Positions 17,039 through 26,925 of a DNA stretch of 64,000 nucleotides are shown in pieces. The position numbers were made by a program, and so were the translations under genes. This DNA is from Vibrio sp. UBA2441 (lineage in GTDB: Bacteria > Pseudomonadota > Gammaproteobacteria > Enterobacterales > Vibrionaceae): the NCBI GenBank assembly GCA_002342685.1, contig DDQN01000021.1:62001-126000 (forward strand), in the 5' to 3' direction. The notes beneath the pieces were generated by a model. It was not told the DNA's origin. It searched no databases and saw nothing but the letters and a program-made list of their open reading frames with translations. Position 1 is the first letter of the stretch. Every line of letters begins with the position of its first letter.

Positions 17039-18223
17039 TTATTGGGTAAAGAAGGCGCGTTTAATGGCGTTTTCCATACCTCTTACTTCGGCTAAACCTT
17101 TAAGCCTACCAATGGCTGAATAACCCGGGTTGGTTTTCTTTTTAAGGTCATCGAGCATTTGATGGCCATGGTCGGGTCTCATAGGTATTAGTCTATGATC
17201 ACCTCGCTTAGCGCGTCTTTGCTCTTCAAATAACATTTCTATAATTATGTTATACATGTCGACATTTCCTTCCATATGAGCTGCTTCATGGAAGTTGTTT
17301 GGATTATCTTCTCGCTGAGTGGATCTTAAATGAGTAAAGTAAATTCTGTCTGCCAACTGCTTTGTCATTTCTACCAAATCATTGTCCGATCTCACACCAT
17401 AAGATCCAGTACACATAGTTATGCCATTAGCTTCACTCGGTATTTGCTTCGTAAGCCATTGAATGTCTTCGATGGTTGAAACGATACGAGGCAAACCCAA
17501 AATCGGACGGGGTGGATCGTCTGGGTGCACAGCTAAACGTAAACCATGTTTCTCACAGACGGGAGTTATCTCCTGAAGAAAATAGCGCATATGTTCACGT
17601 AGCTGATTTTTATCAATATTTTGGTATCTATCCAGCTGTTTTTGGAATTCACTTAATGTATAACCTTCTTCTGCTCCTGGCAGGCCAGCGATAATATTGT
17701 TTGTTAATGTCGTGATATCAAGCTCAGTCATTTGCTCGAAGTAATCGCTAGCAGCGGATTGCTCTTCAGCAGAATAATCGCTTTTTGCATTAGGACGCTT
17801 CAGTATAAACAGTTCGAAAGCAGCAAAGGCTATGGAATCGAACCGTAGTGCTTTTGAACCATCCGGCATCTCATAGGCAAGATCGGTTCGGGTCCAATCG
17901 ACTACCGGCATAAAGTTATAACAAACGGTATCAATACCGCATCTGGCTAAATTTACCAGCGACTCTTTATAATTCTTTATCCACTTCTTAAATTCACCCG
18001 ATTGGGTTTTAATTTCTTCGTGAACAGGGACGCTTTCCACTACAGACCAAACTAATCCTTTATCTTCAATCGTGGTTTTGCGCTTCTGAATCTCTTCTAT
18101 ACTCCAAACCTCACCGTTTGCAATATGATGTAGCGCTGTGACAACACCAGTAGCACCTGATTGACGAACGTCGTCTAAAGTGACAGGATCATTTGGTCCA
18201 TACCAACGCCATGTCTGTTCCAT
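17039..18223 (-). CDS. uxuA: Mannonate dehydratase UxuA
   Basis: A 394-residue protein starting [20 protein letters not shown], recognisable as UxuA. Internal signatures include [49 protein letters not shown] and [12 protein letters not shown]. The enzyme dehydrates D-mannonate to 2-keto-3-deoxy-D-gluconate in the glucuronate pathway, with Mn2+ or Fe2+ bound by the His/Asp/Cys residues in these motifs. GGAGGTAAGT precedes ATG 18223, so the extra 34 codons open upstream are rejected. It lies 37 bp after the GntR gene on the same strand and is followed by a terminator. Confidence 0.96.
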   Translation of the reverse strand: MEQTWRWYGPNDPVTLDDVRQSGATGVVTALHHIANGEVWSIEEIQKRKTTIEDKGLVWSVVESVPVHEEIKTQSGEFKKWIKNYKESLVNLARCGIDTVCYNFMPVVDWTRTDLAYEMPDGSKALRFDSIAFAAFELFILKRPNAKSDYSAEEQSAASDYFEQMTELDITTLTNNIIAGLPGAEEGYTLSEFQKQLDRYQNIDKNQLREHMRYFLQEITPVCEKHGLRLAVHPDDPPRPILGLPRIVSTIEDIQWLTKQIPSEANGITMCTGSYGVRSDNDLVEMTKQLADRIYFTHLRSTQREDNPNNFHEAAHMEGNVDMYNIIIEMLFEEQRRAKRGDHRLIPMRPDHGHQMLDDLKKKTNPGYSAIGRLKGLAEVRGMENAIKRAFFTQ

Positions 18224-18260
18224 ACTTACCTCCAAAAAAATAACTAACTTTTGTTTTAAT

Positions 18261-19034
18261 TCACTCTGAATTTGAAAGGGAGTGAGTGTCGAAAAGGTAC
18301 CCGTCAAAGTCCGGGTCATCGACATCTGAAAGCTCCATCAGAGTACTTTTTACGTTTTCAAGATGCTGCCACATTGCCTGTCCTGCACCTTTTGAATCTT
18401 TTCTTCTTAAACACATGAATACTTTTTCATGATCTTCCAGCCACTGTTCTCTGTAATTTTTATCAATAATTCGTTCGTGCAGGCGCTTCCACATTGAGCT
18501 CTTTTGTCTGCGTTCCCACATATCGGTTACAATTTCTGAAAGCACGCTATTTTGTGTAGCGTCAGCAATAATCTGATGGAACATCTTGTCGCCATCATAT
18601 TCAGCAGATTCACCAAGCAATTCTTTACGTTCCATGTTTAGAGCCTCTCGAAGCTTTAAAATGTCGTTCTTAGTGACCTGAGCCGCTGCTAATTCAGCTA
18701 TTCTGCTTTCGACTACTTGTCTTGCCTGCAACATTTCAAATGGGCCAACATCGTCTTTTTCTTCTTTTTTCTGTTTACTCTGTTTTGCATTTAGTTGTTT
18801 TGGTAGTGCAATAATATAAATGCCCGATCCTTTGCGAACTTCGACTAAACCGAGTAGCTCTAGCATGATTAATGCTTCTCTAATGACTGCCCGGCTAACG
18901 TTCATTTCTTCTGCAATGATTCTTTCTGCGGGTAGCCTTTCACCAATTCTGAATTGTCCTTGGTTAATTCTTTCTATAAGTTGTTGACCAATTTCTTGAT
19001 ATGGCCGATTTACTTGTTGAATTCTGTCGATCAT
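18261..19034 (-). CDS. GntR-family (FadR subgroup) regulator of hexuronate use
   Basis: A 257-residue protein. The N-terminal GntR helix-turn-helix is [20 protein letters not shown], followed by [20 protein letters not shown]. From about residue 95 it has an FCD-type effector domain ([30 protein letters not shown]). The location inside the uxu cluster and the TTGGTTAACCAA-like boxes (close to the UxuR/ExuR motif) suggest an UxuR-type repressor that responds to fructuronate or glucuronate; this is inferred. A weaker box, TTGGTTTACC at 19116-19125, lies upstream of its start. Confidence 0.85.
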   Translation of the reverse strand: MIDRIQQVNRPYQEIGQQLIERINQGQFRIGERLPAERIIAEEMNVSRAVIREALIMLELLGLVEVRKGSGIYIIALPKQLNAKQSKQKKEEKDDVGPFEMLQARQVVESRIAELAAAQVTKNDILKLREALNMERKELLGESAEYDGDKMFHQIIADATQNSVLSEIVTDMWERRQKSSMWKRLHERIIDKNYREQWLEDHEKVFMCLRRKDSKGAGQAMWQHLENVKSTLMELSDVDDPDFDGYLFDTHSLSNSE

Positions 19035-19131
19035 GATGTTTTCCCAATACGAAATTATGTATGTAAAAATAGTACGTTATATTATTATTTTTTCTTTTGT
19101 TTTTGCAAAGAAGTATTGGTTTACCTCTTTG

Positions 19132-19169
19132 AAAAAACAAAAGAGGAAGGCAAAGTCCCTCTCTTGTTT
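19132..19169 (-). terminator. Terminator of dctP
   Basis: On the minus strand AACAAGAGAGG pairs with CCTCTTTTGTT across a short loop and ends in TTGTTTTTTC. It lies a few bases past the dctP stop. Confidence 0.75.
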
Positions 19170-19177
19170 GCTTTGTA

Positions 19178-20161
19178 TTACTTCACCAGTTTGTAGATAC
19201 TTTCTACGTATTCACCAATGGCTGGATTTTGTTTGGCTTCGTCGTGCATAGGCTTAACAGCATCAACAAAAGATTGCTTATCTACAGTGACGTATTTTAC
19301 GCCCATTTTCTTCGCTTTTGCGTTCTCAACTTCCATAGTTTCAGTCCAAAGATCTTTCATAAACATCATGGACTTATCAGCAGCTTCTTTTAGTGCCTTT
19401 TGTTGAGTTGCAGAAAGTTTGTCCCAAGAGTTAGTACTAATTACCAGCACATCTGGGATCATCGTGTGTTCATCAAGGCTATAAACTTTGGCAACTTCAC
19501 CATGACGAGCGTTAGTCAATGCCATCGTGTTGTTTTCAGCACCGTCTACAACACCTTGTTGAAGGGCAGTATATAGTTCGCCATAAGCAAGTGGTGTTGG
19601 TGAGCCACCCAACAATTTAACCATTTTGACCGCTGTAGGACTCGGTTGAACACGAATCTTCATGCCTTTAAGGTCGGCCGGAGTTTGAATCTCTTTGTTT
19701 GAATAGAAGCTACGAGAACCTCCATCAAAGTAGGTTAAACCAACAAAACCTTTGTCTTTTGATGATTTAAGTATGTCCTGACCTACTTTGCCTTGCATTG
19801 AACGGTAATAATGATCTCGGTCTCTAAAAATATACGGGATGTTGAATGCGCCATAAGAAGGTTCAAATGACTCTAATTCACTAGCATTAGACTTCGCCAT
19901 GTCCAGGGCACCATTTTGTAATAGTTCCATAGATTCACGCTGTGAACCTAGCTGCCCGTTTGGATAGATGCGGATAACCAAATCACCATCAGTAATTTTC
20001 TTAACTTCGTCCGCCATAAATTGCATTGATTTGTGAACCGGAGTTGCGCGGTCTTGGTTATGGCTTAGTTTTAGTACTGTTTTTGCAGATGCTGAAAATG
20101 ATACCCCAGCCATCACAGCAAATGCGATTGCTGCTGACAAGGCTTTCTTATGTGTAGGCAT
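19178..20161 (-). CDS. dctP: TRAP transporter solute-binding protein DctP, hexuronate type
   Basis: A 327-residue periplasmic protein with a signal peptide (AIAFAVMAGVSFSASA) and the DctP pattern: VLKLSHNQDRATPVHKSMQF, IRIYPNGQLGSQRESMELLQ, the conserved Arg loop KIRVQPSPT and PLAYGELYTALQQGVVDGAE. It would capture a sugar acid and deliver it to DctQM. The gene is divergent from dctQ instead of preceding it in an operon, and the shared promoter region carries the box cluster. Hexuronate specificity is inferred from the surrounding uxu genes. Confidence 0.93.
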   Translation of the reverse strand: MPTHKKALSAAIAFAVMAGVSFSASAKTVLKLSHNQDRATPVHKSMQFMADEVKKITDGDLVIRIYPNGQLGSQRESMELLQNGALDMAKSNASELESFEPSYGAFNIPYIFRDRDHYYRSMQGKVGQDILKSSKDKGFVGLTYFDGGSRSFYSNKEIQTPADLKGMKIRVQPSPTAVKMVKLLGGSPTPLAYGELYTALQQGVVDGAENNTMALTNARHGEVAKVYSLDEHTMIPDVLVISTNSWDKLSATQQKALKEAADKSMMFMKDLWTETMEVENAKAKKMGVKYVTVDKQSFVDAVKPMHDEAKQNPAIGEYVESIYKLVK

Positions 20162-20193
20162 AGTTTATTCCTTTTATTCCGTTATTCTCTAAA

Positions 20194-20354
20194 TTGATTA
20201 ACCAATATTAGCTATCTATCGAGTTCGTGAATGAATATCGTCTATATTTAATTACTGGTCAACTAATATATTGAAATTGGTGAACCAGATCTCAGAATTT
20301 GAGGGTGTTATTGGTTAACCAATAATGTGTGATCATGGTCACTTGGTTAACCAC
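20194..20354. promoter_or_regulatory. Cluster of five TTGGTTAACCAA-type operator boxes
   Basis: Boxes: TTGATTAACCAA at 20194-20205, CTGGTCAACTAA at 20255-20266, TTGGTGAACCAG at 20277-20288, TTGGTTAACCAA (perfect palindrome) at 20311-20322 and TTGGTTAACCAC at 20343-20354. They fill the divergent dctP/dctQ promoter region. They resemble the ExuR/UxuR GntR-type operator (TTGGTATACCAA) and are probably bound by the adjacent GntR protein. Confidence 0.82.
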
Positions 20355-20433
20355 CGTGTCTATGTATAATCGTCACTAATTAATCATATTGTTAATGAAT
20401 AATTGTAGTTATTAAGCTTTTTAGGAGCATAAG

Positions 20434-20928
20434 GTGAATCGTTTAATTAGTTTTTTGGATAAAGCGTTGTCTTTATTCTGCATATCATTGAGTAGCTTTT
20501 TGGTGGTATGTGTTGTGTGGCAGGTTTTCTCCCGATATGTACTCGGAGTACCAAGCACATTTACCGATGAATTAGCCCGTTTTCTGTTTATTTGGGTGGG
20601 TTTGATGGGGGCTGCATATACATTAGGGAAAAAGCGTCATTTGGCGATAGACCTCTTATCTATGAAATTGGAAAACCAGCCAAAAAAACAGAATTTATTA
20701 CATCTCATAATTAACTGTGTAGGTTTGATTTTTGCCTCCTTGATAATGATCTATGGTGGCGGATCGTTGATGCTGAAAACACTTGCTACCGGGCAAGTAT
20801 CTCCCGCGATTGGCATTCAAATGGGGCTTGTATACGCTGCTATTCCTTTAAGCGGCTTTTTTATGCTTGTTTATCTATTAATAGATATTAAGGCAAATCT
20901 GAACTCTATGATGGGAGGAACTAAATAA
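20434..20928 (+). CDS. dctQ: TRAP transporter small membrane subunit DctQ
   Basis: A 164-residue membrane protein with four hydrophobic segments and the DctQ signature VVWQVFSRYVLGVPSTFTDE followed by LARFLFIWVGLMGAAYTLGK. It is the small subunit that pairs with DctM. The start is GTG 20434, preceded by AGGAGCATAAG. It begins the rightward operon dctQ-dctM-uxuB-uxaC-kdgK-kdgA and overlaps dctM by one base (TAATG). Confidence 0.93.
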   Translation: MNRLISFLDKALSLFCISLSSFLVVCVVWQVFSRYVLGVPSTFTDELARFLFIWVGLMGAAYTLGKKRHLAIDLLSMKLENQPKKQNLLHLIINCVGLIFASLIMIYGGGSLMLKTLATGQVSPAIGIQMGLVYAAIPLSGFFMLVYLLIDIKANLNSMMGGTK

Positions 20929-22229
20929 TGGACTGGCAGGTTATTCTCGTATTATTTGGTAGCTTTTTCGCTTTGCTAGCTTTAGGTGTACCAATTTCGT
21001 TTGCAATTGGTGTTTCTTCCTTACTGACCATCTTACTTAATTTACCGTTAGATGCCGCTATAGCTGTGGTTTCTCAAAAAATGGCATCTGGTCTGGATAG
21101 CTTCGCGCTATTAGCGATTCCATTTTTTATTCTTGCCGGAAATATAATGAATCGGGGTGGAATTGCGATTCGCCTCATCGAATTCGCCAAAGTACTTGGT
21201 GGGCGACTTCCTGGTTCTTTAGCCCATGTGAATATTTTAGCGAATATGATGTTCGGTGCGATATCGGGCTCTGCGGTCGCATCAGCCGCCGCAGTTGGCG
21301 GGACTATGGCACCTTTGCAGAAAAAGGATGGTTATGACCCTGCTTATTCTGCTGCTGTAAATATTACTTCGTGTCCTACCGGATTACTTATTCCACCAAG
21401 TAATACACTTATTATCTACTCGTTAATTTCTGGCGGTACGTCAATTGGCGCACTTTTCCTTGCTGGCTATATCCCTGGTATTTTGATGGGGCTGAGCTTA
21501 ATGACTGTCGCGGCCATCATTGCGAAGAAACGTGGTTATCCACTATCACCAAAACCGAGTGTTTCCGAGGTTATTTCAAAAACATTGGATGCTTTACCTA
21601 GCTTAGGCCTGATCGTAGTGATTATGGGCGGAATTATAGGTGGTATCTTTACTGCTACAGAAGCGTCCGCTATTGCTGTTGTTTATACTCTCATTTTAGC
21701 GCTAGGTTTTTATAGAGAAGTTTCGATTAAGCAACTTCCAAGCATTATTTTAGAGTCGGTAATTACTACTTCAATCGTTCTGTTGCTTATAGGTGCGTCC
21801 ATGGGGATGTCCTGGGCGATGGCCAATGCTGATATTCCGTACATGATCAGTGATGCATTAGCGATGCTTTCTGATAACCCGATAGTGATTTTGTTAGTTA
21901 TTAACGTGCTGTTGCTTATTATTGGCATATTTATGGATATGACCCCAGCACTGCTAATCTTTACTCCGATTTTCTTACCGATTGCTCAAAGTTTAGGAAT
22001 GGATTCAGTTCACTTTGGCATCATGATGACGTTCAACCTGTGTATTGGTATCTGTACTCCTCCTGTAGGTAGTGCGCTATTTATTGGTTGTTCTGTTGGT
22101 AAGGTGAAAATAGATAAAGTGATTAAACCGTTGCTACCATTCTATTTTGTTCTGGTTGTTGCACTGATGCTGGTTACTTTTGTTCCAGGAATTAGTCTGT
22201 TCCTTCCAAATATGTTGCTTGGTTATTAA
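20928..22229 (+). CDS. dctM: TRAP transporter large permease DctM
   Basis: A 433-residue protein with about 12 membrane segments. Signatures include FAIGVSSLLTILLNLPLDA, the GAISGSAVASAAAVGGTMAP loop, LLIPPSNTLIIYSLISGGT and MTFNLCIGICTPPVGSALFI. It is the Na+-coupled transport subunit of the TRAP system. Translational coupling with dctQ (TAATG) supports stoichiometric production. Substrate is inferred to be glucuronate or a related hexuronate from the downstream enzymes. Confidence 0.95.
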   Translation: MDWQVILVLFGSFFALLALGVPISFAIGVSSLLTILLNLPLDAAIAVVSQKMASGLDSFALLAIPFFILAGNIMNRGGIAIRLIEFAKVLGGRLPGSLAHVNILANMMFGAISGSAVASAAAVGGTMAPLQKKDGYDPAYSAAVNITSCPTGLLIPPSNTLIIYSLISGGTSIGALFLAGYIPGILMGLSLMTVAAIIAKKRGYPLSPKPSVSEVISKTLDALPSLGLIVVIMGGIIGGIFTATEASAIAVVYTLILALGFYREVSIKQLPSIILESVITTSIVLLLIGASMGMSWAMANADIPYMISDALAMLSDNPIVILLVINVLLLIIGIFMDMTPALLIFTPIFLPIAQSLGMDSVHFGIMMTFNLCIGICTPPVGSALFIGCSVGKVKIDKVIKPLLPFYFVLVVALMLVTFVPGISLFLPNMLLGY

Positions 22230-22269
22230 GTGATAGTCGTTGTTATTAATATTTTAGTAGGGAAATGAA

Positions 22270-23736
22270 ATGAAAAAGAATATCGCAAATAGCGAACTTA
22301 ACAACCTTGTAAGTACTTTTGAATATGATCGTTCAAAGCTAAAACCCCGCATTGCTCATCTTGGTTTTGGTGCATTTCACAGAGCACACCAAGGTTTAAT
22401 TACCGACCGAGTTGCCCGGTGTTCTGAAAGTGACTGGGGATATTGCGAAATCAACCTTATTGGCGGTGAGCAATTAATTAGTGATCTTCAATTCCAGGAT
22501 AATCTGTATGCAGTATGTGAAACGGGTGCGACTAATACAGAAGTGAAAGTTATTGGTTCTGTTTGCAAATCGATGCATCCGGCATTTGATGGTATCGATG
22601 CCGTACTAGAACAACTGGCAGACCCGGAAATTGCCATTGTTTCTTTAACGATTACCGAGAAAGGATATTGCATTGAACCCGGCTCTGGCCGTTTGGATAA
22701 ATCAAATAAATTTATCGCTGAAGATATTGCTAATCCGAGTAAGCCTATATCTGCACTTGGTTATATAGTTGAGGCGCTGCGGTTGCGAAAAGAGAGAGGT
22801 GTAGCTCCTTTCTCCGTTATGTCCTGTGACAATATTCCCGAAAATGGTCATCTGGCTAAGCGTGCTGTATTGGATTTAGCTGAAGTTATTTCGCCAGAGC
22901 TGGCTAAATGGATTGGTGATAAAGTCACTTTCCCTTGCACCATGGTAGACAGAATTGTTCCTGCTGCGACACCGGAGAGCTTGCAAGCGTTATCTGAATT
23001 GCTTGGCGTGGAAGATCCTTGCGGTATTACTTGCGAACCTTTTTTGCAGTGGGTAATTGAGGACAACTTTGTTAGCGGTCGACCTGACTGGAATCTGGGT
23101 GGTGCTGAGTTTGTTGAAGACGTTGTTCCTTATGAAGAAATGAAACTTCGTATGTTGAATGGCAGTCACTCTTTCCTTGCGTATCTTGGTTATTTAGGAG
23201 GATACAAACATATCTCCGACACCATGACGAACCCTGATTATAAAGATGCTGCTTTCCGCATGATGATGGATAACCAGGCACCAACACTTAATATGCCTGA
23301 AGGTACAGATCTGAAAAAATATGCCGAGCTGCTAATTGAACGTTTTGTAAACCCAAGCTTAAAGCACCAAACGTGGCAAATTGCAATGGATGGGAGTCAA
23401 AAACTACCACAACGTATGCTGGAATCTATCCGCTATCACTTAAACAATGGCACAGACTTCTCGTTTCTTGCATTGGGTGTCGCCGGCTGGATGAGATACG
23501 TAGGTGGTGTAGATGATGGCGGTGCCTCTATCGATGTACGCGACCCGATGGTTGACGCGTTTAAATCTGTCTATGAATGCAACTCTACGAATGAATCAGT
23601 TATGAAAGAGTTACTAAGTTTGGAAGGAATATTTGGGTCTGATTTAATTGAAAATCAAACCTTTACTACCGAAGTTTTAAAAGCATTAGACAAGATAACC
23701 GCTGATGGATGCCGTATTTCGGTAGCGAGTTTATAG
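22270..23736 (+). CDS. uxuB: Fructuronate reductase UxuB (mannitol dehydrogenase family)
   Basis: A 488-residue polyol dehydrogenase. The N-terminal Rossmann region has IAHLGFGAFHRAHQG. The family signature follows, with MSCDNIPENGHLAK, FPCTMVDRIVPAAT and the catalytic-region KLRMLNGSHSFLAYLGYLGG. It reduces D-fructuronate to D-mannonate with NADH, which feeds UxuA. It could also act on tagaturonate (UxaB type), but the presence of uxuA and the lack of uxaA favour UxuB. It lies 40 bp after dctM and is followed by a striking palindrome. Confidence 0.92.
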   Translation: MKKNIANSELNNLVSTFEYDRSKLKPRIAHLGFGAFHRAHQGLITDRVARCSESDWGYCEINLIGGEQLISDLQFQDNLYAVCETGATNTEVKVIGSVCKSMHPAFDGIDAVLEQLADPEIAIVSLTITEKGYCIEPGSGRLDKSNKFIAEDIANPSKPISALGYIVEALRLRKERGVAPFSVMSCDNIPENGHLAKRAVLDLAEVISPELAKWIGDKVTFPCTMVDRIVPAATPESLQALSELLGVEDPCGITCEPFLQWVIEDNFVSGRPDWNLGGAEFVEDVVPYEEMKLRMLNGSHSFLAYLGYLGGYKHISDTMTNPDYKDAAFRMMMDNQAPTLNMPEGTDLKKYAELLIERFVNPSLKHQTWQIAMDGSQKLPQRMLESIRYHLNNGTDFSFLALGVAGWMRYVGGVDDGGASIDVRDPMVDAFKSVYECNSTNESVMKELLSLEGIFGSDLIENQTFTTEVLKALDKITADGCRISVASL

Positions 23737-23743
23737 GACTAAT

Positions 23744-23778
23744 TTGAACTTGCTGCCTCAGTGAGGCAGCAAGTTCAA
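23744..23778 (+). repeat. 35-bp palindrome between uxuB and uxaC
   Basis: TTGAACTTGCTGCCTCA (23744-23760) and TGAGGCAGCAAGTTCAA (23762-23778) are exact reverse complements around a single G. The structure ends just before the AAGGAG ribosome binding site of uxaC. There is no T-run, so it is more likely an mRNA stability or processing element than a terminator. Confidence 0.75.
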
Positions 23779-23788
23779 GGAGAAAAGA

Positions 23789-25198
23789 ATGAAACAATTT
23801 TTATGTGAAGACTTCCTGTTGGGAAACTCTACTGCGATCAGGCTCTATCATGATTTTGCTAAAGAGATGCCTATATACGATTACCACTGCCATTTAAACC
23901 CTCGAGAAATTGCTGAAGATCGTCAATTCGATAATATTGGTCAAATGTGGCTAGAAGGCGATCATTATAAGTGGCGTGGAATGCGCTCTGCCGGTATTGA
24001 TGAGAAATTCATCACTGGTAAAGACAGCTCAGATTACGAAAAATTTATGGCGTGGGCAAAAACCGTCCCTCAAACCATAGGTAATCCACTTTATCATTGG
24101 ACTCACCTTGAACTAAAAAGCCCTTTTGGTATTAGTGGCGCGCTGTTTGGTCCACAATCCGCCGAAAAAATCTGGCATGAATGCAATGAAAAGCTGGCAA
24201 GACCTGAGTTTTCTGCCCGCGGTATTATGCGTCAGATGAATGTGCGGATGGTTGGTACAACAGACGACCCCATTGACAGTTTGGAGCATCATATCCAGAT
24301 TGCACAGGATTTGGATTTTGATATCGATGTGCGACCAAGTTGGCGTCCTGATAAAGCGTTTAAGATTGAGCTGGATGGATTTAATGACTACATCACTTCA
24401 CTTTCGCAAGCTGCAAATATAGATATTGGTACTTTTAGTCAGCTATGTGATGCGTTATCAAAGCGGTTGGATCATTTTAACGCTAATGGTTGCTTGGCGG
24501 CTGACCATGGTATCGAAGAGCTTCGATATGCAGATATACCCAACGAAGTGATATTGGATAAAATCTTAACGGATAAATTAAGTGGCAAATCCATTACAGA
24601 ACTACAATCTGCCCAGTTTTCGACAGCAGTACAAGTTTGGCTAGCAGAACAATACACTCAACGTAGTTGGGTTATGCAGCTGCATATAGGAGCTCAACGG
24701 AACAATTCCACACGCATGTTTGAACTTTTAGGAGCGGACTGCGGATTTGATTCGATCGGTGATAGAAGTATCGCTTTACCATTGGCGCGACTCCTCGATG
24801 CAATGGATCGTAAAGATACATTGCCTAAGACCATTCTTTACTGCCTGAATCCTAAAGATAATGAAGTTTTAGCGACTATGATCGGTAATTTCCAGTCAGG
24901 AGGTATCGCCGGGAAAGTACAGTTTGGATCGGGCTGGTGGTTCAATGATCAGAAAGACGGCATGATTCGCCAAATGACACAACTTTCACAGCTAGGCTTA
25001 TTAAGCCAATTTGTAGGTATGCTAACCGATTCCCGAAGCTTCCTTTCTTATACGCGGCACGAATACTTCAGACGTATTATTTGTAACCTAATTGGCGAGT
25101 GGGTTGAGAACGGTGAAGCACCAAATGATATGGAACTACTGGGTAAAATGGTGAAAGACATCAGCTTTAACAATGCCAAGCAGTACTTTGAGTCTTAA
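23789..25198 (+). CDS. uxaC: Uronate isomerase UxaC
   Basis: A 469-residue amidohydrolase-superfamily enzyme. Signatures are [18 protein letters not shown] (metal-binding HxH), [28 protein letters not shown] and [20 protein letters not shown] near the C-terminus. It interconverts D-glucuronate and D-fructuronate, or D-galacturonate and D-tagaturonate. With UxuB and UxuA present, the glucuronate branch is complete. It is in the rightward uxu operon and has its own strong AAGGAG site. Confidence 0.96.
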   Translation: MKQFLCEDFLLGNSTAIRLYHDFAKEMPIYDYHCHLNPREIAEDRQFDNIGQMWLEGDHYKWRGMRSAGIDEKFITGKDSSDYEKFMAWAKTVPQTIGNPLYHWTHLELKSPFGISGALFGPQSAEKIWHECNEKLARPEFSARGIMRQMNVRMVGTTDDPIDSLEHHIQIAQDLDFDIDVRPSWRPDKAFKIELDGFNDYITSLSQAANIDIGTFSQLCDALSKRLDHFNANGCLAADHGIEELRYADIPNEVILDKILTDKLSGKSITELQSAQFSTAVQVWLAEQYTQRSWVMQLHIGAQRNNSTRMFELLGADCGFDSIGDRSIALPLARLLDAMDRKDTLPKTILYCLNPKDNEVLATMIGNFQSGGIAGKVQFGSGWWFNDQKDGMIRQMTQLSQLGLLSQFVGMLTDSRSFLSYTRHEYFRRIICNLIGEWVENGEAPNDMELLGKMVKDISFNNAKQYFES

Positions 25199-25207
25199 GG
25201 TGGAAAA

Positions 25208-26149
25208 ATGAAACGTATTGCCCTAATTGGGGAATGTATGATTGAGCTAAATGGCGAGCTATTTGGTGATATGGTACAGAAATATGGCGGAGACTCTCTT
25301 AATACTGCATTGTACATGTCTAGAGCATCACGAGGTGATGTCCATATAGATTACATGACAGCTATGGGGGAAGATGCCGTCAGCAAAGGTATGATTTCGA
25401 AATGGAAAGAGGAAGGAATTAACACCGAATGTGTCATGATCGATAAAGAGCGAAACCCCGGACTTTATCTTATTCAACTGGACAAACAAGGTGAACGTTC
25501 GTTTCTGTATTGGAGAAATAACTCGGCGGCTCGTTATATGGTCCAGCATCCGAGCTTTCCTCATATCATTGAACAGCTTCATAGCTATGACATGGTCTAC
25601 GTAAGTGGTATTTCATTAGCGATTCTTCCTGAAGCCGATAGATGCCATCTAATAAAGAGCTTGTTGGTGTTAAGCCGTTCAGGGGTCAAAATTGTATTTG
25701 ATTCTAATTATCGAGCTAATTTGTGGGAATCTGAAGAGTTTGCCAGAGCCAGTTATGAGCTCATGTACGCGGCATCAGATATTGCCTTAGTCACAGATGA
25801 AGATGAATTCATGCTTTGGAATGAATCGTCTTCTGATCAAACGGTAATGCGTCTAAAAAATACCGGCCTTAAAGAATTGGTGATTAAGCGTGGTGCTGAA
25901 GGTTGTGAGTATCACAACCTGCTTACCGGAGAGAGCGAATTCATTCCGGCAAGAAAAGTAGGGACGGTAATTGATACTACGTCTGCAGGGGATGCATTTA
26001 ATGCTGGCTATATGCTGGGCATGTTACTTGGGCGCGAACCATTTCAGTGCGCCTTACAAGGACATGAGCTTGCAAGTACAGTAATTCAATATAAAGGTGC
26101 GATTATACCCAGGGAAGTTGACCTCCCTATATTTAAGGAAGCGTTTTAG
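25208..26149 (+). CDS. kdgK: 2-dehydro-3-deoxygluconokinase KdgK
   Basis: A 313-residue PfkB/ribokinase family kinase. It starts RIALIGECMIELNG, has the YGGDSLNTALYMSR substrate loop, and carries the ATP/anion hole motif DTTSAGDAFNAGYMLG near residue 258, where the Asp of AGD is the catalytic base. It phosphorylates 2-keto-3-deoxygluconate from UxuA to KDPG. It begins nine bases after uxaC and ends two bases before kdgA, consistent with a single operon. Confidence 0.94.
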   Translation: MKRIALIGECMIELNGELFGDMVQKYGGDSLNTALYMSRASRGDVHIDYMTAMGEDAVSKGMISKWKEEGINTECVMIDKERNPGLYLIQLDKQGERSFLYWRNNSAARYMVQHPSFPHIIEQLHSYDMVYVSGISLAILPEADRCHLIKSLLVLSRSGVKIVFDSNYRANLWESEEFARASYELMYAASDIALVTDEDEFMLWNESSSDQTVMRLKNTGLKELVIKRGAEGCEYHNLLTGESEFIPARKVGTVIDTTSAGDAFNAGYMLGMLLGREPFQCALQGHELASTVIQYKGAIIPREVDLPIFKEAF

Positions 26150-26151
26150 TT

Positions 26152-26778
26152 ATGAGTCATTTAGTAGAACAATTTAAGAAAGTAAAAATTATCCCTGTTA
26201 TTGCTCTGGACAGAGCCGAAGATATTATCCCTCTTGGCAAAGCGTTAGCCGAGAATGGATTGCCAGCCGCTGAGATTACGTTTCGCTCGGATGCTGCGGC
26301 CGAAGCAATTCGTCTGCTAAGAGAAGCTCAGCCGGAGATGTTAATCGGTGCCGGGACGGTTTTAAATAGAGCGCAAGCGCAAGCCGCTAAAGATGCAGGG
26401 GCGACATTTGTTGTTTCTCCGGGCTTTAATCCGAGTACTGTTAAAGCGTGTAAGGAGATAGGGATAGAAATAATCCCCGGGGTAAATAATCCCACAGCAG
26501 TAGAAGCGGCTCTTGAAATGGGACTGACAACGTTGAAGTTTTTCCCAGCTGAAGCGTCCGGTGGTATTAGCATGGTGAAGTCCCTGTTGGCACCCTATAC
26601 ACAGATACAGCTTATGCCGACCGGAGGAATTAATACTTCAAATGTTAAAGACTACCTGTCTATCGATAGAGTGTTCGCGTGTGGTGGTACATGGATGGTC
26701 GATAAAAAACTAATCGATAATAAGGATTGGAACAAGATTGGCGAATTGGCAAAATCAGCAAGCGAGTTAGTTAAATAA
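26152..26778 (+). CDS. kdgA: KDPG/KHG aldolase
   Basis: A 208-residue class I aldolase of the Eda family. Motifs: IIPVIALDRAEDIIPLGKAL, GLPAAEITFRSDAA with the catalytic Glu, LIGAGTVLNRAQAQAA, FVVSPGFNPS, and TTLKFFPAEASGGISMVKSL with the Schiff-base Lys, then LMPTGGINTSNV. It cleaves KDPG to pyruvate and glyceraldehyde 3-phosphate and completes the hexuronate pathway. It is the last gene of the operon, followed by an intrinsic terminator. The symbol eda would be equally valid. Confidence 0.94.
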   Translation: MSHLVEQFKKVKIIPVIALDRAEDIIPLGKALAENGLPAAEITFRSDAAAEAIRLLREAQPEMLIGAGTVLNRAQAQAAKDAGATFVVSPGFNPSTVKACKEIGIEIIPGVNNPTAVEAALEMGLTTLKFFPAEASGGISMVKSLLAPYTQIQLMPTGGINTSNVKDYLSIDRVFACGGTWMVDKKLIDNKDWNKIGELAKSASELVK

Positions 26779-26860
26779 CTTATTATATTGCGCGTATATG
26801 TTTAATATATGGATTGTCTTATTTATCTTGAAGTGATTGTCATATTTATTATGATCTAAG

Positions 26861-26890
26861 AAAACAACCTCTTTAAAAGAGGTTGTTTTT
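26861..26890 (+). terminator. Terminator of the uxu operon
   Basis: AAACAACCTCTT pairs with AAGAGGTTGTTT and runs into TTTTTG, a standard intrinsic terminator about 80 bp past the kdgA stop. Its symmetry may also serve the convergent minus-strand gene. Confidence 0.88.
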
Positions 26891-26925
26891 GCGCTCCTGT
26901 AATAGATATATTTTAATTGGTTATT

